From CAZQCI01 sp964592255 (GTDB taxonomy: Bacteria > UBA10199 > SBBF01), in assembly GCA_964592255.1 (NCBI GenBank), contig CAZQCI010000014.1, forward strand, positions 1-33,402: 33,402 bases of DNA, in the 5' to 3' direction. Position numbers and translations under genes: made by a program. Every line of letters starts with the position of its first letter. Positions within the stretch are counted from its first letter, which is position 1. Below the pieces are notes generated by a model, which was given only the letters and a program-made list of their open reading frames with translations, was not told where the DNA came from and did no database searches. Positions 6,144-13,428 of this stretch are shown here, in pieces.

Positions 6144-7382
6144 ATGTTATCCGAAGAAGAATTAGTTTCATGGACGGATCAGGGGAATCTCGGCGGCCGG
6201 GATGTTTTCGCTAAAGCTTTCGCGTGGGAACTCTACGATCAGCTTTCGCAGACGGGCATGTACCCTTATTTTCAGGCCTTGGACGAAAATCAGGGACCGG
6301 TGGCCATCTATAATGGTGAAAAAGTTATTATGCTCGGCTCCAACAATTACCTGGGGCTTACTACTCACCCGAAAGTTCGTGAAGCGGCCATAGAGGCGAT
6401 CCGGAAGTACGGTACCGGGATGACGGGCTCTCGCTTTCTCAATGGATCGATGAAACTGCACGAGGAATTAGAGGAAAAGCTGGCTCGTTTTCTGGGGAAG
6501 GAAGCGGCTCTTGTATTTACCACCGGCTATCAGGCCAACTTAGGCATGATGACGGGCTTAGTTGGTAAGGAAGCCGCTGCCGTTGTCGACCGCTTTGCGC
6601 ACGCCTCGGTCCATGACGGATGTCGGTTGATGGAAGGGGAAAATATCCGCTTTAAGCATAACGATCTGGCGGATCTTGAAAAAGTTCTTTCGGAGCAAGA
6701 TCCGAATAAGGGGCTTCTCATTGTTGTGGACGGTGTCTACAGCATGGAAGGTGATTTGGCTCCGGTACCTGAAATGGTCAAACTGGCTCGCAAATACAAG
6801 GTGCGTCTAGCCGTGGATGACGCGCATGGCCTTGGCGTTATGGGCCCTGGCGGCCGCGGAACGAGCCATCATTTCGGCGTGGAAAACGAGGTCGATTTGA
6901 TCGTCGGTACTTTCAGCAAGAGCCTTGCTTCCATCGGCGGTTTTGTGGCCGGGCAGAAGAAAGTTGTCGATTTTGTCAAACATTTCGGACGCCCGATGAT
7001 TTTTTCCGCGTCTCTCACTCCTTCCTGTACGGCTGCGGCGTCGCAGGCTCTCGATATTCTAATCCAAGAGCCCGAAAGGGCCGAAACGGTCCGCTCGCAC
7101 GCGGCGTATATGAAAAAAGAATTGAGCGCCATGGGCTATAAAACAGGTCATGCTGATGCAGCGATTGTTCCCGTGATTATTGGTGATACGCTCAAAACTT
7201 TTCTTATCTGGAAGGAACTGTTGGATCGGGGGATTTACACTAATCCGGTTCCTTATCCGGCTGTGGCTAAGGGAAACGAGCTTTTGCGCACCAGTTATCT
7301 GGCTACTCATACCCGTGAACATTTGGACAAGTCTTTAGAAGTGTTCAAGGAAGTTGGCCAGATGTTTGGTATTTGCTCATGA
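6144..7382 (+). CDS. Alpha-oxoamine synthase, serine palmitoyltransferase-like
   Basis: A 412-residue PLP enzyme condensing an amino acid with an acyl thioester. The family marks are MLGSNNYLGL (63-72), TGSRFLNGS, FAHASVHDG with His153 stacking on PLP, VDDAHGLGVMG with Asp225 and His228, and the Schiff-base lysine Lys259 in GTFSKSLASIGGF. The GTFSKS form matches bacterial serine palmitoyltransferases better than KBL or BioF, which have T-x-GKA. Linkage by an ATGA overlap to a YghO/ceramide-synthase-like gene supports 3-ketosphinganine formation. ATG 6144 follows GGAAGGAAT. The first two thirds of the gene are visibly richer in G+C (sampled lines 57-62%) than the neighbouring genes, a possible sign of transfer. 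Alternatives are glycine C-acetyltransferase or 8-amino-7-oxononanoate synthase. Confidence 0.85.
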   Translation: MLSEEELVSWTDQGNLGGRDVFAKAFAWELYDQLSQTGMYPYFQALDENQGPVAIYNGEKVIMLGSNNYLGLTTHPKVREAAIEAIRKYGTGMTGSRFLNGSMKLHEELEEKLARFLGKEAALVFTTGYQANLGMMTGLVGKEAAAVVDRFAHASVHDGCRLMEGENIRFKHNDLADLEKVLSEQDPNKGLLIVVDGVYSMEGDLAPVPEMVKLARKYKVRLAVDDAHGLGVMGPGGRGTSHHFGVENEVDLIVGTFSKSLASIGGFVAGQKKVVDFVKHFGRPMIFSASLTPSCTAAASQALDILIQEPERAETVRSHAAYMKKELSAMGYKTGHADAAIVPVIIGDTLKTFLIWKELLDRGIYTNPVPYPAVAKGNELLRTSYLATHTREHLDKSLEVFKEVGQMFGICS

Positions 7383-8521
7383 CCTCATCTGTTCATGTGA
7401 CTCCCGTTATTTCCGGCTCGGACCGGAAAATTTTCTTCAAAATTCCTTATCTACTTTATGGTCACGACCCGCACTGGGTGGCGCCTCTTTTGATGGAAGA
7501 ACATTTGCGTTTGAATCCCAAGAAAAATCCTTTTTTTAAAAATGGTGAGGCTTCTTTCTGGGTCGCTTGGAAGGATGGAAAAGCTGTCGGGCGTATTTCG
7601 GCGCAAGTGAATCATCTTCACAATGAGCGCTATCAGGAAAAAACCGGACACTTCGGTTATTTCGACTGTATCAATGATCAAGAGGTAGCACAGGCTCTCT
7701 TGAATAAAGCGCGTCAATTTCTTCAAGGTAAGGGGATGAATAAGATTGTTGGACCCATGACCCTGAGTATCAATGAATATGTGGGTTTGCTGGTAGAAGG
7801 TTTTGATAGTCGTCCTTATCCTTACATGGCTCATAACGCTCCCTATGCGTCAAAGCTGTTGGAGGAAGCGGGCTTTCAGAAAGTGAAAGATCTTCTGGCT
7901 TGGAAATATGACGCACTTCGTCCTGTGCCGGAGACGGCACAACAGATCGCTGATGTTGTCGCGCAATACCCAGGCTTGGTGATTCGCGAGTTGAACCTCA
8001 AAAAAATGGATGAGGAAATTCATATTGTCAGTGATGTGTTTAATTCAGCCTGGTCTAAAAACTGGGGATTTATTCCTTGGTCGGATGCTGAAATTAAACA
8101 AGCGGCTAAAGATTTAAAAATGATTCTTCATCCCAAATTAGCCCTCATCGCCGAAGTGGAAGGAAAGCCTGCTGCTATTTCCATTGCCATCCCCAATTAC
8201 CATGAAGCGATTTATGATTTAAAAGGTAGACTATTTCCTTTTGGCATTTTCAAATTTCTTTATCGTATGAAAGTGAAAAATCCCAAAACGGCCCGGCTCT
8301 GCTTGTTGGGTATTAAAAAAGAATTCCGTCATGATGTTTTGGGTGGTTTAAGTGTCTTACTCTATTGTGAAATGCACAAGCGTGGTCAGACTCTCGGTAT
8401 GACGGGCGGCGAGCTGTCCTGGACTCTTGAAGATAATGTCAAAATTAACACCGGTATCGAACTGATGGGTGGGGTGGCTTATAAAAAATACCGAGTGTAT
8501 GAGAAAACTTTATCGGCTTAG
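7379..8521 (+). CDS. GNAT-fold N-acyltransferase, YghO / bacterial ceramide synthase-like
   Basis: A protein of 380 residues. It shows a GNAT-like core: FWVAWKDGKAVGRISAQVNHLHN, then GYFDCINDQEVAQALLNKA, then IVGPMTLSINEYVGLLVEGF and an AGFQKVKDLLAWKYD strand. This order (VGRI, GP-x-S-x-N, GLLV-x-GFD) is what I know from the YghO family, to which, as I recall, the Caulobacter ceramide synthase bCerS belongs. The likely reaction is N-acylation of 3-ketosphinganine. The start is ATG 7379, which overlaps the TGA of the oxoamine synthase (ATGA at 7379-7382); a TTG six bases earlier also opens the frame but is less likely. The 3' end overlaps the convergent reductase by 4 bp. Substrate is inferred from the pairing. 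Confidence 0.7.
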   Translation: MTSSVHVTPVISGSDRKIFFKIPYLLYGHDPHWVAPLLMEEHLRLNPKKNPFFKNGEASFWVAWKDGKAVGRISAQVNHLHNERYQEKTGHFGYFDCINDQEVAQALLNKARQFLQGKGMNKIVGPMTLSINEYVGLLVEGFDSRPYPYMAHNAPYASKLLEEAGFQKVKDLLAWKYDALRPVPETAQQIADVVAQYPGLVIRELNLKKMDEEIHIVSDVFNSAWSKNWGFIPWSDAEIKQAAKDLKMILHPKLALIAEVEGKPAAISIAIPNYHEAIYDLKGRLFPFGIFKFLYRMKVKNPKTARLCLLGIKKEFRHDVLGGLSVLLYCEMHKRGQTLGMTGGELSWTLEDNVKINTGIELMGGVAYKKYRVYEKTLSA

Positions 8522-9729
8522 CCGGGTTTAACGACGGTGGCCATCGTTGTAGCGACAGAGCTTACAGCGAGTTGACCCTCCCCTGTAACTTCTGTTTGGC
8601 CGGGCCTTGAATCTTCTGTTCTGGTAAGGCCCAAAAGTGTTTCAAGGCTTTTGAAATCTCCAGCGTCCAACATATTTTTTACCATCTTTAAATCAATGTC
8701 CGGGTTTTGTGTTAGGGGATCTACCAGATCGGGGCGTCCTTGCTCTTCAAGTTGTTGAATGATTTGGGCTTGGGACAATAAAACATGAAGTGTATTGGGA
8801 TTTCTGTTTTCTGAATTTTTTGCCCGGTCACTATCTAAAAAAGCAAACACGGCCCGGTTTAAAGGGGTTGATACACCAAGTCTGGTTCCTTCGTTGACCA
8901 TATAGCCTCCAAAGGAAGCGTGCTCCGTGGGTTTGCCGTCTTTTAAATCTTTAGACAGGGAAGGGTGAAGGGCGCCAAACTTTTCTTTTGAAGCGCGTAT
9001 TTGTGTGTCTGCAAGGGTTTCTGGCAAGATAACTCCGGAAGCGTGGGCTACTCGTCGTACTTCTTCAATCATGGCGCGGACTGCTTGTTCAAATTCTGTA
9101 ACGGCTAATAGTTCTGCAACCGTCAAGCCACTTACAGCACATAATTGGTTGAAAGGAACGTTCCAACCAAACTTCATCCATTTATCCAAAATAATGTTTT
9201 GGGATAATTTGTAGGGAATGCCTGCCCCCTCAAACAAAGCGGCTACTTCCTGCGCAGCAGGGACATTCTCATCACTCAGTGCGCCGAAAACGATATGGCC
9301 TTGGGCGGTTTGTTCCACAATGCCCGGCGCAACCACTTTGGCGCCTAAATAGCATAACCCTCCCAAAACAGTGTTGTCAGGGAAGGCTTCTTGGATCACT
9401 GCTTCCACGCCTATTCCATTTTGTAATGAAAGAAAAAGAGTATCGGGGCCAATAAGGTCTCGGATGTTGTCGAGAATGGCTTTGGTTGAATAGGCTTTGG
9501 CTGTGAGCAAGACAAGTCTGACGGAAAAAGGATCTCTGGGTGTTGTGGGACCTAGGGTTTTAATGGGCAAGACAACTTCTTTCCCTTTATCACGCAGTGT
9601 AAGGCCCTTTTGTTGAAGAGCCTTTAAGTTAGCCCCTCTGGCTAAAAAAACCACATCATTGTTTGCTTGAGCCAATAAACCCCCGTAATAAAGACCCACC
9701 CCTCCGGCTCCGGCAATTAAGATAGTCAT
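8518..9729 (-). CDS. Ketopantoate reductase-like protein with long C-terminal extension
   Basis: A 403-residue protein; the family is usually about 300. The first 300 residues carry the 2-dehydropantoate 2-reductase signature: Rossmann loop IAGAGGVGLYYGG (5-17), FLSLQNGIG with Asn104, DKWMKFGWNVPFNQL with Lys186 as the candidate catalytic base, and SKDLKDGKPTEHASFGGYMV with Glu269. It would reduce ketopantoate to pantoate with NADPH for CoA synthesis, or a related 2-oxo acid. The remaining ~100 residues (from about 305) have no counterpart that I recognise: a polar helix-rich stretch, then a Thr/Gly/Ser-rich tail ending TTMATVVKPG. ATG 9729 is preceded by an AAGAGA-type site. The gene is inserted against the strand of the sphingolipid-like genes. 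Family certain, pathway likely. Confidence 0.82.
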   Translation of the reverse strand: MTILIAGAGGVGLYYGGLLAQANNDVVFLARGANLKALQQKGLTLRDKGKEVVLPIKTLGPTTPRDPFSVRLVLLTAKAYSTKAILDNIRDLIGPDTLFLSLQNGIGVEAVIQEAFPDNTVLGGLCYLGAKVVAPGIVEQTAQGHIVFGALSDENVPAAQEVAALFEGAGIPYKLSQNIILDKWMKFGWNVPFNQLCAVSGLTVAELLAVTEFEQAVRAMIEEVRRVAHASGVILPETLADTQIRASKEKFGALHPSLSKDLKDGKPTEHASFGGYMVNEGTRLGVSTPLNRAVFAFLDSDRAKNSENRNPNTLHVLLSQAQIIQQLEEQGRPDLVDPLTQNPDIDLKMVKNMLDAGDFKSLETLLGLTRTEDSRPGQTEVTGEGQLAVSSVATTMATVVKPG

Positions 9730-9786
9730 AATTTCTCTTTAGTGAGTATTGTGATTAAAAGTAAATATAAAAGGGGGGATTACTTC

Positions 9787-9813
9787 TTGAAATTCCTTTC
9801 AATCTTGTATAAA
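9787..9813 (+). promoter_or_regulatory. Candidate sigma-70 promoter for the GH17-GT2 gene
   Basis: TTGAAA (9787-9792) and TATAAA (9808-9813) each match consensus at 5 of 6 positions, with a short 15-bp spacer, ending 19 bp before ATG 9833. The transcript leader would be very short, matching the absence of a Shine-Dalgarno site. The gap is divergent, so a reductase promoter must also lie here. Confidence 0.5.
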
Positions 9814-9832
9814 TCCCTCCACAGCTTACCCT

Positions 9833-12403
9833 ATGAGGCTTTCCACTATCACGATTTTGGTCACCACTCTTCTTGTTAACGTGGCCATCTGGGTTTTTAT
9901 TAACAAGCCGTTTCATTTGGTGGAGTCACATTATCCTCTCAACAGCCTTTCGTTTAATCCTTTTAAAAGATATCAAAACCCTTTTGATTTAAGCTATCTG
10001 ACTGCGGCGGAACTGGAATCTGACATTAAAGTATTGGCTGGCAAAACGCGTAGTGTTCGTATCTACAGTGCTCGTAATGGGCAAGAACAAATTCCTGCCA
10101 TTGCTAAGAAATATGGATTGAAAGTGGTGGCCACCGCTTTCTTGGATGATGACAAAGATACCAATGCTAATGCGTTGGAAGTGGATGGCATCATTCAAAT
10201 GGCCAAACAAAATAAGAATGTCACTCACGTTATTATCGGTAACGAAACGCAATTGCACAAAACCGTGTCCCGTGAGGAGTTGCTGGGTTATATCGCGCGT
10301 GCTCGCCAAGAATTGAAGGTGCCTGTGTCTACGGCGGAACCTTGGGATTTTTGGCTTAATAATCCTGAAATGGCAACAGAGGTGGATTTTGTTGCCGTCC
10401 ATATTCTTCCTTATTGGTTGGAAGTGCCCATCGATCGTGCGGTTGATTATGTGCTGGAGAAATACAATACCGTTAAAGACCGATTTCCGAAACAAGAAGT
10501 GATGATTGCCGAAACCGGCTGGCCCAGTGATGGGCCGCAACGGGGTGCGGCACAAGCGACTCAGGCGAATCAGGCTTTGTTTGTGCGGGATTTTATCCGA
10601 CGCGTGGAGCTTTCAAAAATTAATTACAATATCATTGAAGCGTTTGATCAGCCCTGGAAAGGCCAGACTGAAGGGCGGGTGGGGGAGCATTGGGGTATTA
10701 TGGATGCCGACCGCAACGATAAGTTCCCCATCAAAGGCCCGGTTTTGGAAGATCCCAATTGGAAGTACTGGGCTTTGTCTTCCACTATTTTAGGCTTTCT
10801 AGCGAGCCTGCTGTTTTTATTCCGCAGACCTAATCTTAAAAAAAGAGGGCAGGCTTTTTCCATTATTGTTTTTCAAATATTGGCAGGGCTGATTACTCAA
10901 TTGGCTCGTGAAGCCTCCGACCAATATATGTCTCCAGGTGATATTGTGTTTTGGTCCGTCATGATCAGCGCCCAGGTTTTATTAGCCATCATCCTGTTGA
11001 CCGATGCGGCCGAAATTGCCGACGTAGTTGGAGGTAAACCTCTGAAAAATCGTTTTGACCCTATTCAAGAAGCGCATCCTTCGTATCCTTTTGTTTCTAT
11101 TCATTTGGCCTGTTGTCGAGAACCCCCCGAAATGGTGATAGCGACCATCGATAGCCTAGCCCGGTTGGATTATCCTGACTTTGAAGTGATTGTTGTTGAT
11201 AACAATACATTAGATGCATCTCTTTGGAAGCCTGTGGAGGCTCATTGCAAGAAATTGGGAGATCGTTTTCATTTTTATTCCCTTGGTTCTTGGCCGGGGT
11301 TTAAGGCCGGTGCTCTTAATTTTGCCTTACATGCCACTCATCCTAAAGCGCAGGTTGTCGGTGTGGTGGATGCGGATTATATTGTGGAACCCAACTGGTT
11401 GAAGGCAGCTACCCCTTATTTTGATGACCCCACCGTGGGTGTTGTTCAGGCCCCTCAAGAACATCGTGAATGGGATACCCATATTTTCCGACAAATGGAA
11501 AATGATGAGTATAGCGGTTTCTTTCGCATTGGCATGGTGCAGCGCAATGAAGTGAACGCCATCATTCAACATGGGACGATGACTCTCATCCGTCGTGAAA
11601 CCTTAGACCGTCTTAAAGGTTGGGCGGAATGGTGTATTTGTGAAGATTCCGAACTCGGCTTGCGTATTTTATTAGAAGGCAGCCAAGCCATTTATTTAAA
11701 CCATTCTTTTGGGCATGGTTTAGTGCCCGATAGTTATGAAGCCTATGCCAAGCAACGATTCCGTTGGGCCTATGGAGGCATGAGAATTTTTAGACATTAC
11801 TGGCGTGAAATTTTTGGATTAACAGGACGCTTAACGCGCGCTCAGCGTTATCATTTTATCAAAGGATGGCTGCCTTGGATTGGGGATGCGCTCCATATGG
11901 TATTTACGGCGACCGCCTTAATTTGGAGTGCGGTGTTGATTGTAGATCCGTTGCATACCGATTTTCCGGAACCGATTTTTGTCTATCCAGCGCTCTTACT
12001 TGTGGCTCTTCGTTTATCCGGTACCTTATGGACTTATGCCGCCCGCGTTAAAATTAGCCGTAAACGTACTTTGTTGGCGATGATCGCTGGTGGGTCGCTT
12101 ACGCATAAAGTGGCGAAGGCGGTGTTTCAAGGTTTATTGGGTTTTCAGCAGCCTTTTTATCGTACACCCAAAATGGACAAAGCGCCTCGTGTGATTCAAG
12201 GATTACGTAGTGTGTTTGAAGAATCTGCTCTTGTTTTTATTCTTACGGCTTTGGCGATTACGATGTTGATGATGTTTGGTACCGTGAATCATCAGGCTGT
12301 CATTTGGGCTATTGCTTTAGTGGTTCAGGGTTTTCCTTATATGGCTGCTGTGGTGGCCGCCTTGGTGAGCTCCCTGGTGCCCCAGACGGCGTCTCCCGCA
12401 TGA
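9833..12403 (+). CDS. GH17-GT2 fusion, NdvB-like membrane beta-glucan synthase
   Basis: An 856-residue membrane protein in two parts. After an N-terminal TM (about 4-23), residues 45-310 resemble a GH17 beta-glucan transglycosylase: IIGNETQ gives acid/base Glu138 and MIAETGWPSDG gives nucleophile Glu227. TM helices near 313-331, 341-357 and 370-390 lead to a processive GT2 domain: VDNN (456-458), VVDADYIV with Asp513/Asp515, CICEDSELGLR with Asp605, and the QxxRW motif at Gln641-Trp645. More TM helices follow to the end. The same fusion is known from Pseudomonas and Bradyrhizobium NdvB-type proteins that make cyclic or branched periplasmic beta-(1,3)-glucans from UDP-glucose. No Shine-Dalgarno site precedes ATG 9833. 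The stop overlaps the next gene by ATGA. A glycolipid role with the neighbouring sphingolipid-like genes is possible but unproven. Confidence 0.87.
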   Translation: MRLSTITILVTTLLVNVAIWVFINKPFHLVESHYPLNSLSFNPFKRYQNPFDLSYLTAAELESDIKVLAGKTRSVRIYSARNGQEQIPAIAKKYGLKVVATAFLDDDKDTNANALEVDGIIQMAKQNKNVTHVIIGNETQLHKTVSREELLGYIARARQELKVPVSTAEPWDFWLNNPEMATEVDFVAVHILPYWLEVPIDRAVDYVLEKYNTVKDRFPKQEVMIAETGWPSDGPQRGAAQATQANQALFVRDFIRRVELSKINYNIIEAFDQPWKGQTEGRVGEHWGIMDADRNDKFPIKGPVLEDPNWKYWALSSTILGFLASLLFLFRRPNLKKRGQAFSIIVFQILAGLITQLAREASDQYMSPGDIVFWSVMISAQVLLAIILLTDAAEIADVVGGKPLKNRFDPIQEAHPSYPFVSIHLACCREPPEMVIATIDSLARLDYPDFEVIVVDNNTLDASLWKPVEAHCKKLGDRFHFYSLGSWPGFKAGALNFALHATHPKAQVVGVVDADYIVEPNWLKAATPYFDDPTVGVVQAPQEHREWDTHIFRQMENDEYSGFFRIGMVQRNEVNAIIQHGTMTLIRRETLDRLKGWAEWCICEDSELGLRILLEGSQAIYLNHSFGHGLVPDSYEAYAKQRFRWAYGGMRIFRHYWREIFGLTGRLTRAQRYHFIKGWLPWIGDALHMVFTATALIWSAVLIVDPLHTDFPEPIFVYPALLLVALRLSGTLWTYAARVKISRKRTLLAMIAGGSLTHKVAKAVFQGLLGFQQPFYRTPKMDKAPRVIQGLRSVFEESALVFILTALAITMLMMFGTVNHQAVIWAIALVVQGFPYMAAVVAALVSSLVPQTASPA

Positions 12404-13359
12404 AAATATTAGTCACAGGGGCTACGGGTTTTGTGGGGATGCATCTTGTGGATGAATTAATATCCCGAGGGCATGAGGTTTATGCATTAGTGCGTCGTCC
12501 AGCGCACAAAATTCTTCTGACGCAAAAAGGAGTGAAAGTTTTAGAAGGCGATTTGACCTCTGTAAAATTTTTAGATCTTCCTCTTGTTGATTCCGTCATT
12601 CATCTGGCCGGCCTGATTAAAGCAAAAAATACGGATGAATTTTATCGCGTCAACGAAGATGGTACACGTCATGTAGCCGACATGTTTCGGCAGCGTTCTT
12701 TAAAAAATTTTATTTTGGTTTCTTCTTTGTCGGCGCGGGGGCCTTTGCTTCATCAGCATGATGAAGACGGCAAAGGTGCCGTCAGTCATTATGGGCGCAG
12801 TAAATTTAAAGCAGAAGAGGTGGCACAAAAAACGTTGCCTCATACTCCTGTTGTTATTGTTCGTGCGCCGATTGTATATGGCCCTGGTGATAAAGAGACC
12901 CTGTCGCTTTTTAAGTTTTTTAAGAAAGGATTCTTCCCCAAATTTGGATCTGCCGTTTATCAACACAGTTTTATTTTTGTAAAAGATTTGGTTGTTGTGT
13001 TGGCCACGTTGGCTGAAAAAGCGGATCGTTCGGCGGTGTATTACCCTAACGATGGTGAGAATGGCTATGCGCTGGATCACTTGATTTCTTTAGGTGAAAG
13101 GCTGTTTGGTCGCAAAATTCGCCGTCTGCCCGTCCCTCTTTTTTTAGCGGGAACCCTGGCCTTTATTTCTCAATTTTTAGGAAAAGTTTTTGGTTTTATT
13201 CCGCTCTTTAATAGAGATAAATTCTCTGAGATGAAGGAGCCTTTCTGGACGTGTTCCAGCCAAAATCTTTTTAAAGATCATACTCTCCCTCCTTGCGTGA
13301 AACTTCCTCAGGGGCTTGAAATCTCTAAAGAATGGTACGAAAAAGAAGGTTGGCTTTAG
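12400..13359 (+). CDS. NAD(P)-dependent epimerase/dehydratase-family SDR; candidate 3-oxoceramide reductase
   Basis: A 319-residue extended short-chain dehydrogenase. The Rossmann motif MKILVTGATGFVGMHL opens the protein, HLAGLIKA and ILVSSLSARGP hold the usual third and fourth strands with the catalytic Ser, and HYGRSKFKAEE supplies the Tyr-x3-Lys pair. A hydrophobic stretch near 245-270 (LFLAGTLAFISQFLG) may anchor it to membrane. ATG 12400 overlaps the TGA of the glucan synthase (ATGA); an upstream extension in frame would only read through that gene. Caulobacter CerR, which reduces oxidised ceramide, is an SDR of this type, and genes resembling the two preceding enzymes of that pathway are 4-6 kb upstream. 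Alternatives include a nucleotide-sugar epimerase serving the glucan synthase. Confidence 0.78.
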   Translation: MKILVTGATGFVGMHLVDELISRGHEVYALVRRPAHKILLTQKGVKVLEGDLTSVKFLDLPLVDSVIHLAGLIKAKNTDEFYRVNEDGTRHVADMFRQRSLKNFILVSSLSARGPLLHQHDEDGKGAVSHYGRSKFKAEEVAQKTLPHTPVVIVRAPIVYGPGDKETLSLFKFFKKGFFPKFGSAVYQHSFIFVKDLVVVLATLAEKADRSAVYYPNDGENGYALDHLISLGERLFGRKIRRLPVPLFLAGTLAFISQFLGKVFGFIPLFNRDKFSEMKEPFWTCSSQNLFKDHTLPPCVKLPQGLEISKEWYEKEGWL

Positions 13360-13381
13360 GCTCATTCTTAACGCAACTTTT

Positions 13382-13387
13382 TTGACA
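13382..13387 (+). promoter_or_regulatory. Isolated TTGACA hexamer upstream of the HEAT-repeat gene
   Basis: A consensus -35 hexamer lies 42 bp before ATG 13429 in the 69-bp gap. The sequence 15-18 bp downstream (TTAATT) is A/T-rich but matches no good -10. Weak promoter candidate; the gap otherwise shows nothing. Confidence 0.25.
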
Positions 13388-13428
13388 TCTTTCCGATAAG
13401 CTCTTAATTCAATTTTAATTAGAAAATT

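Noticed and set aside
7451..7834. Minus-strand frame of 127 codons inside the GNAT gene
   Set aside because: It is antisense to a gene with clear protein motifs and starts and ends without signals; composition is that of a shadow frame.
12304..12399. Upstream extension of the SDR frame
   Set aside because: It lies within the glucan synthase gene in another frame, while the ATGA overlap at 12400 gives a standard Rossmann N-terminus.
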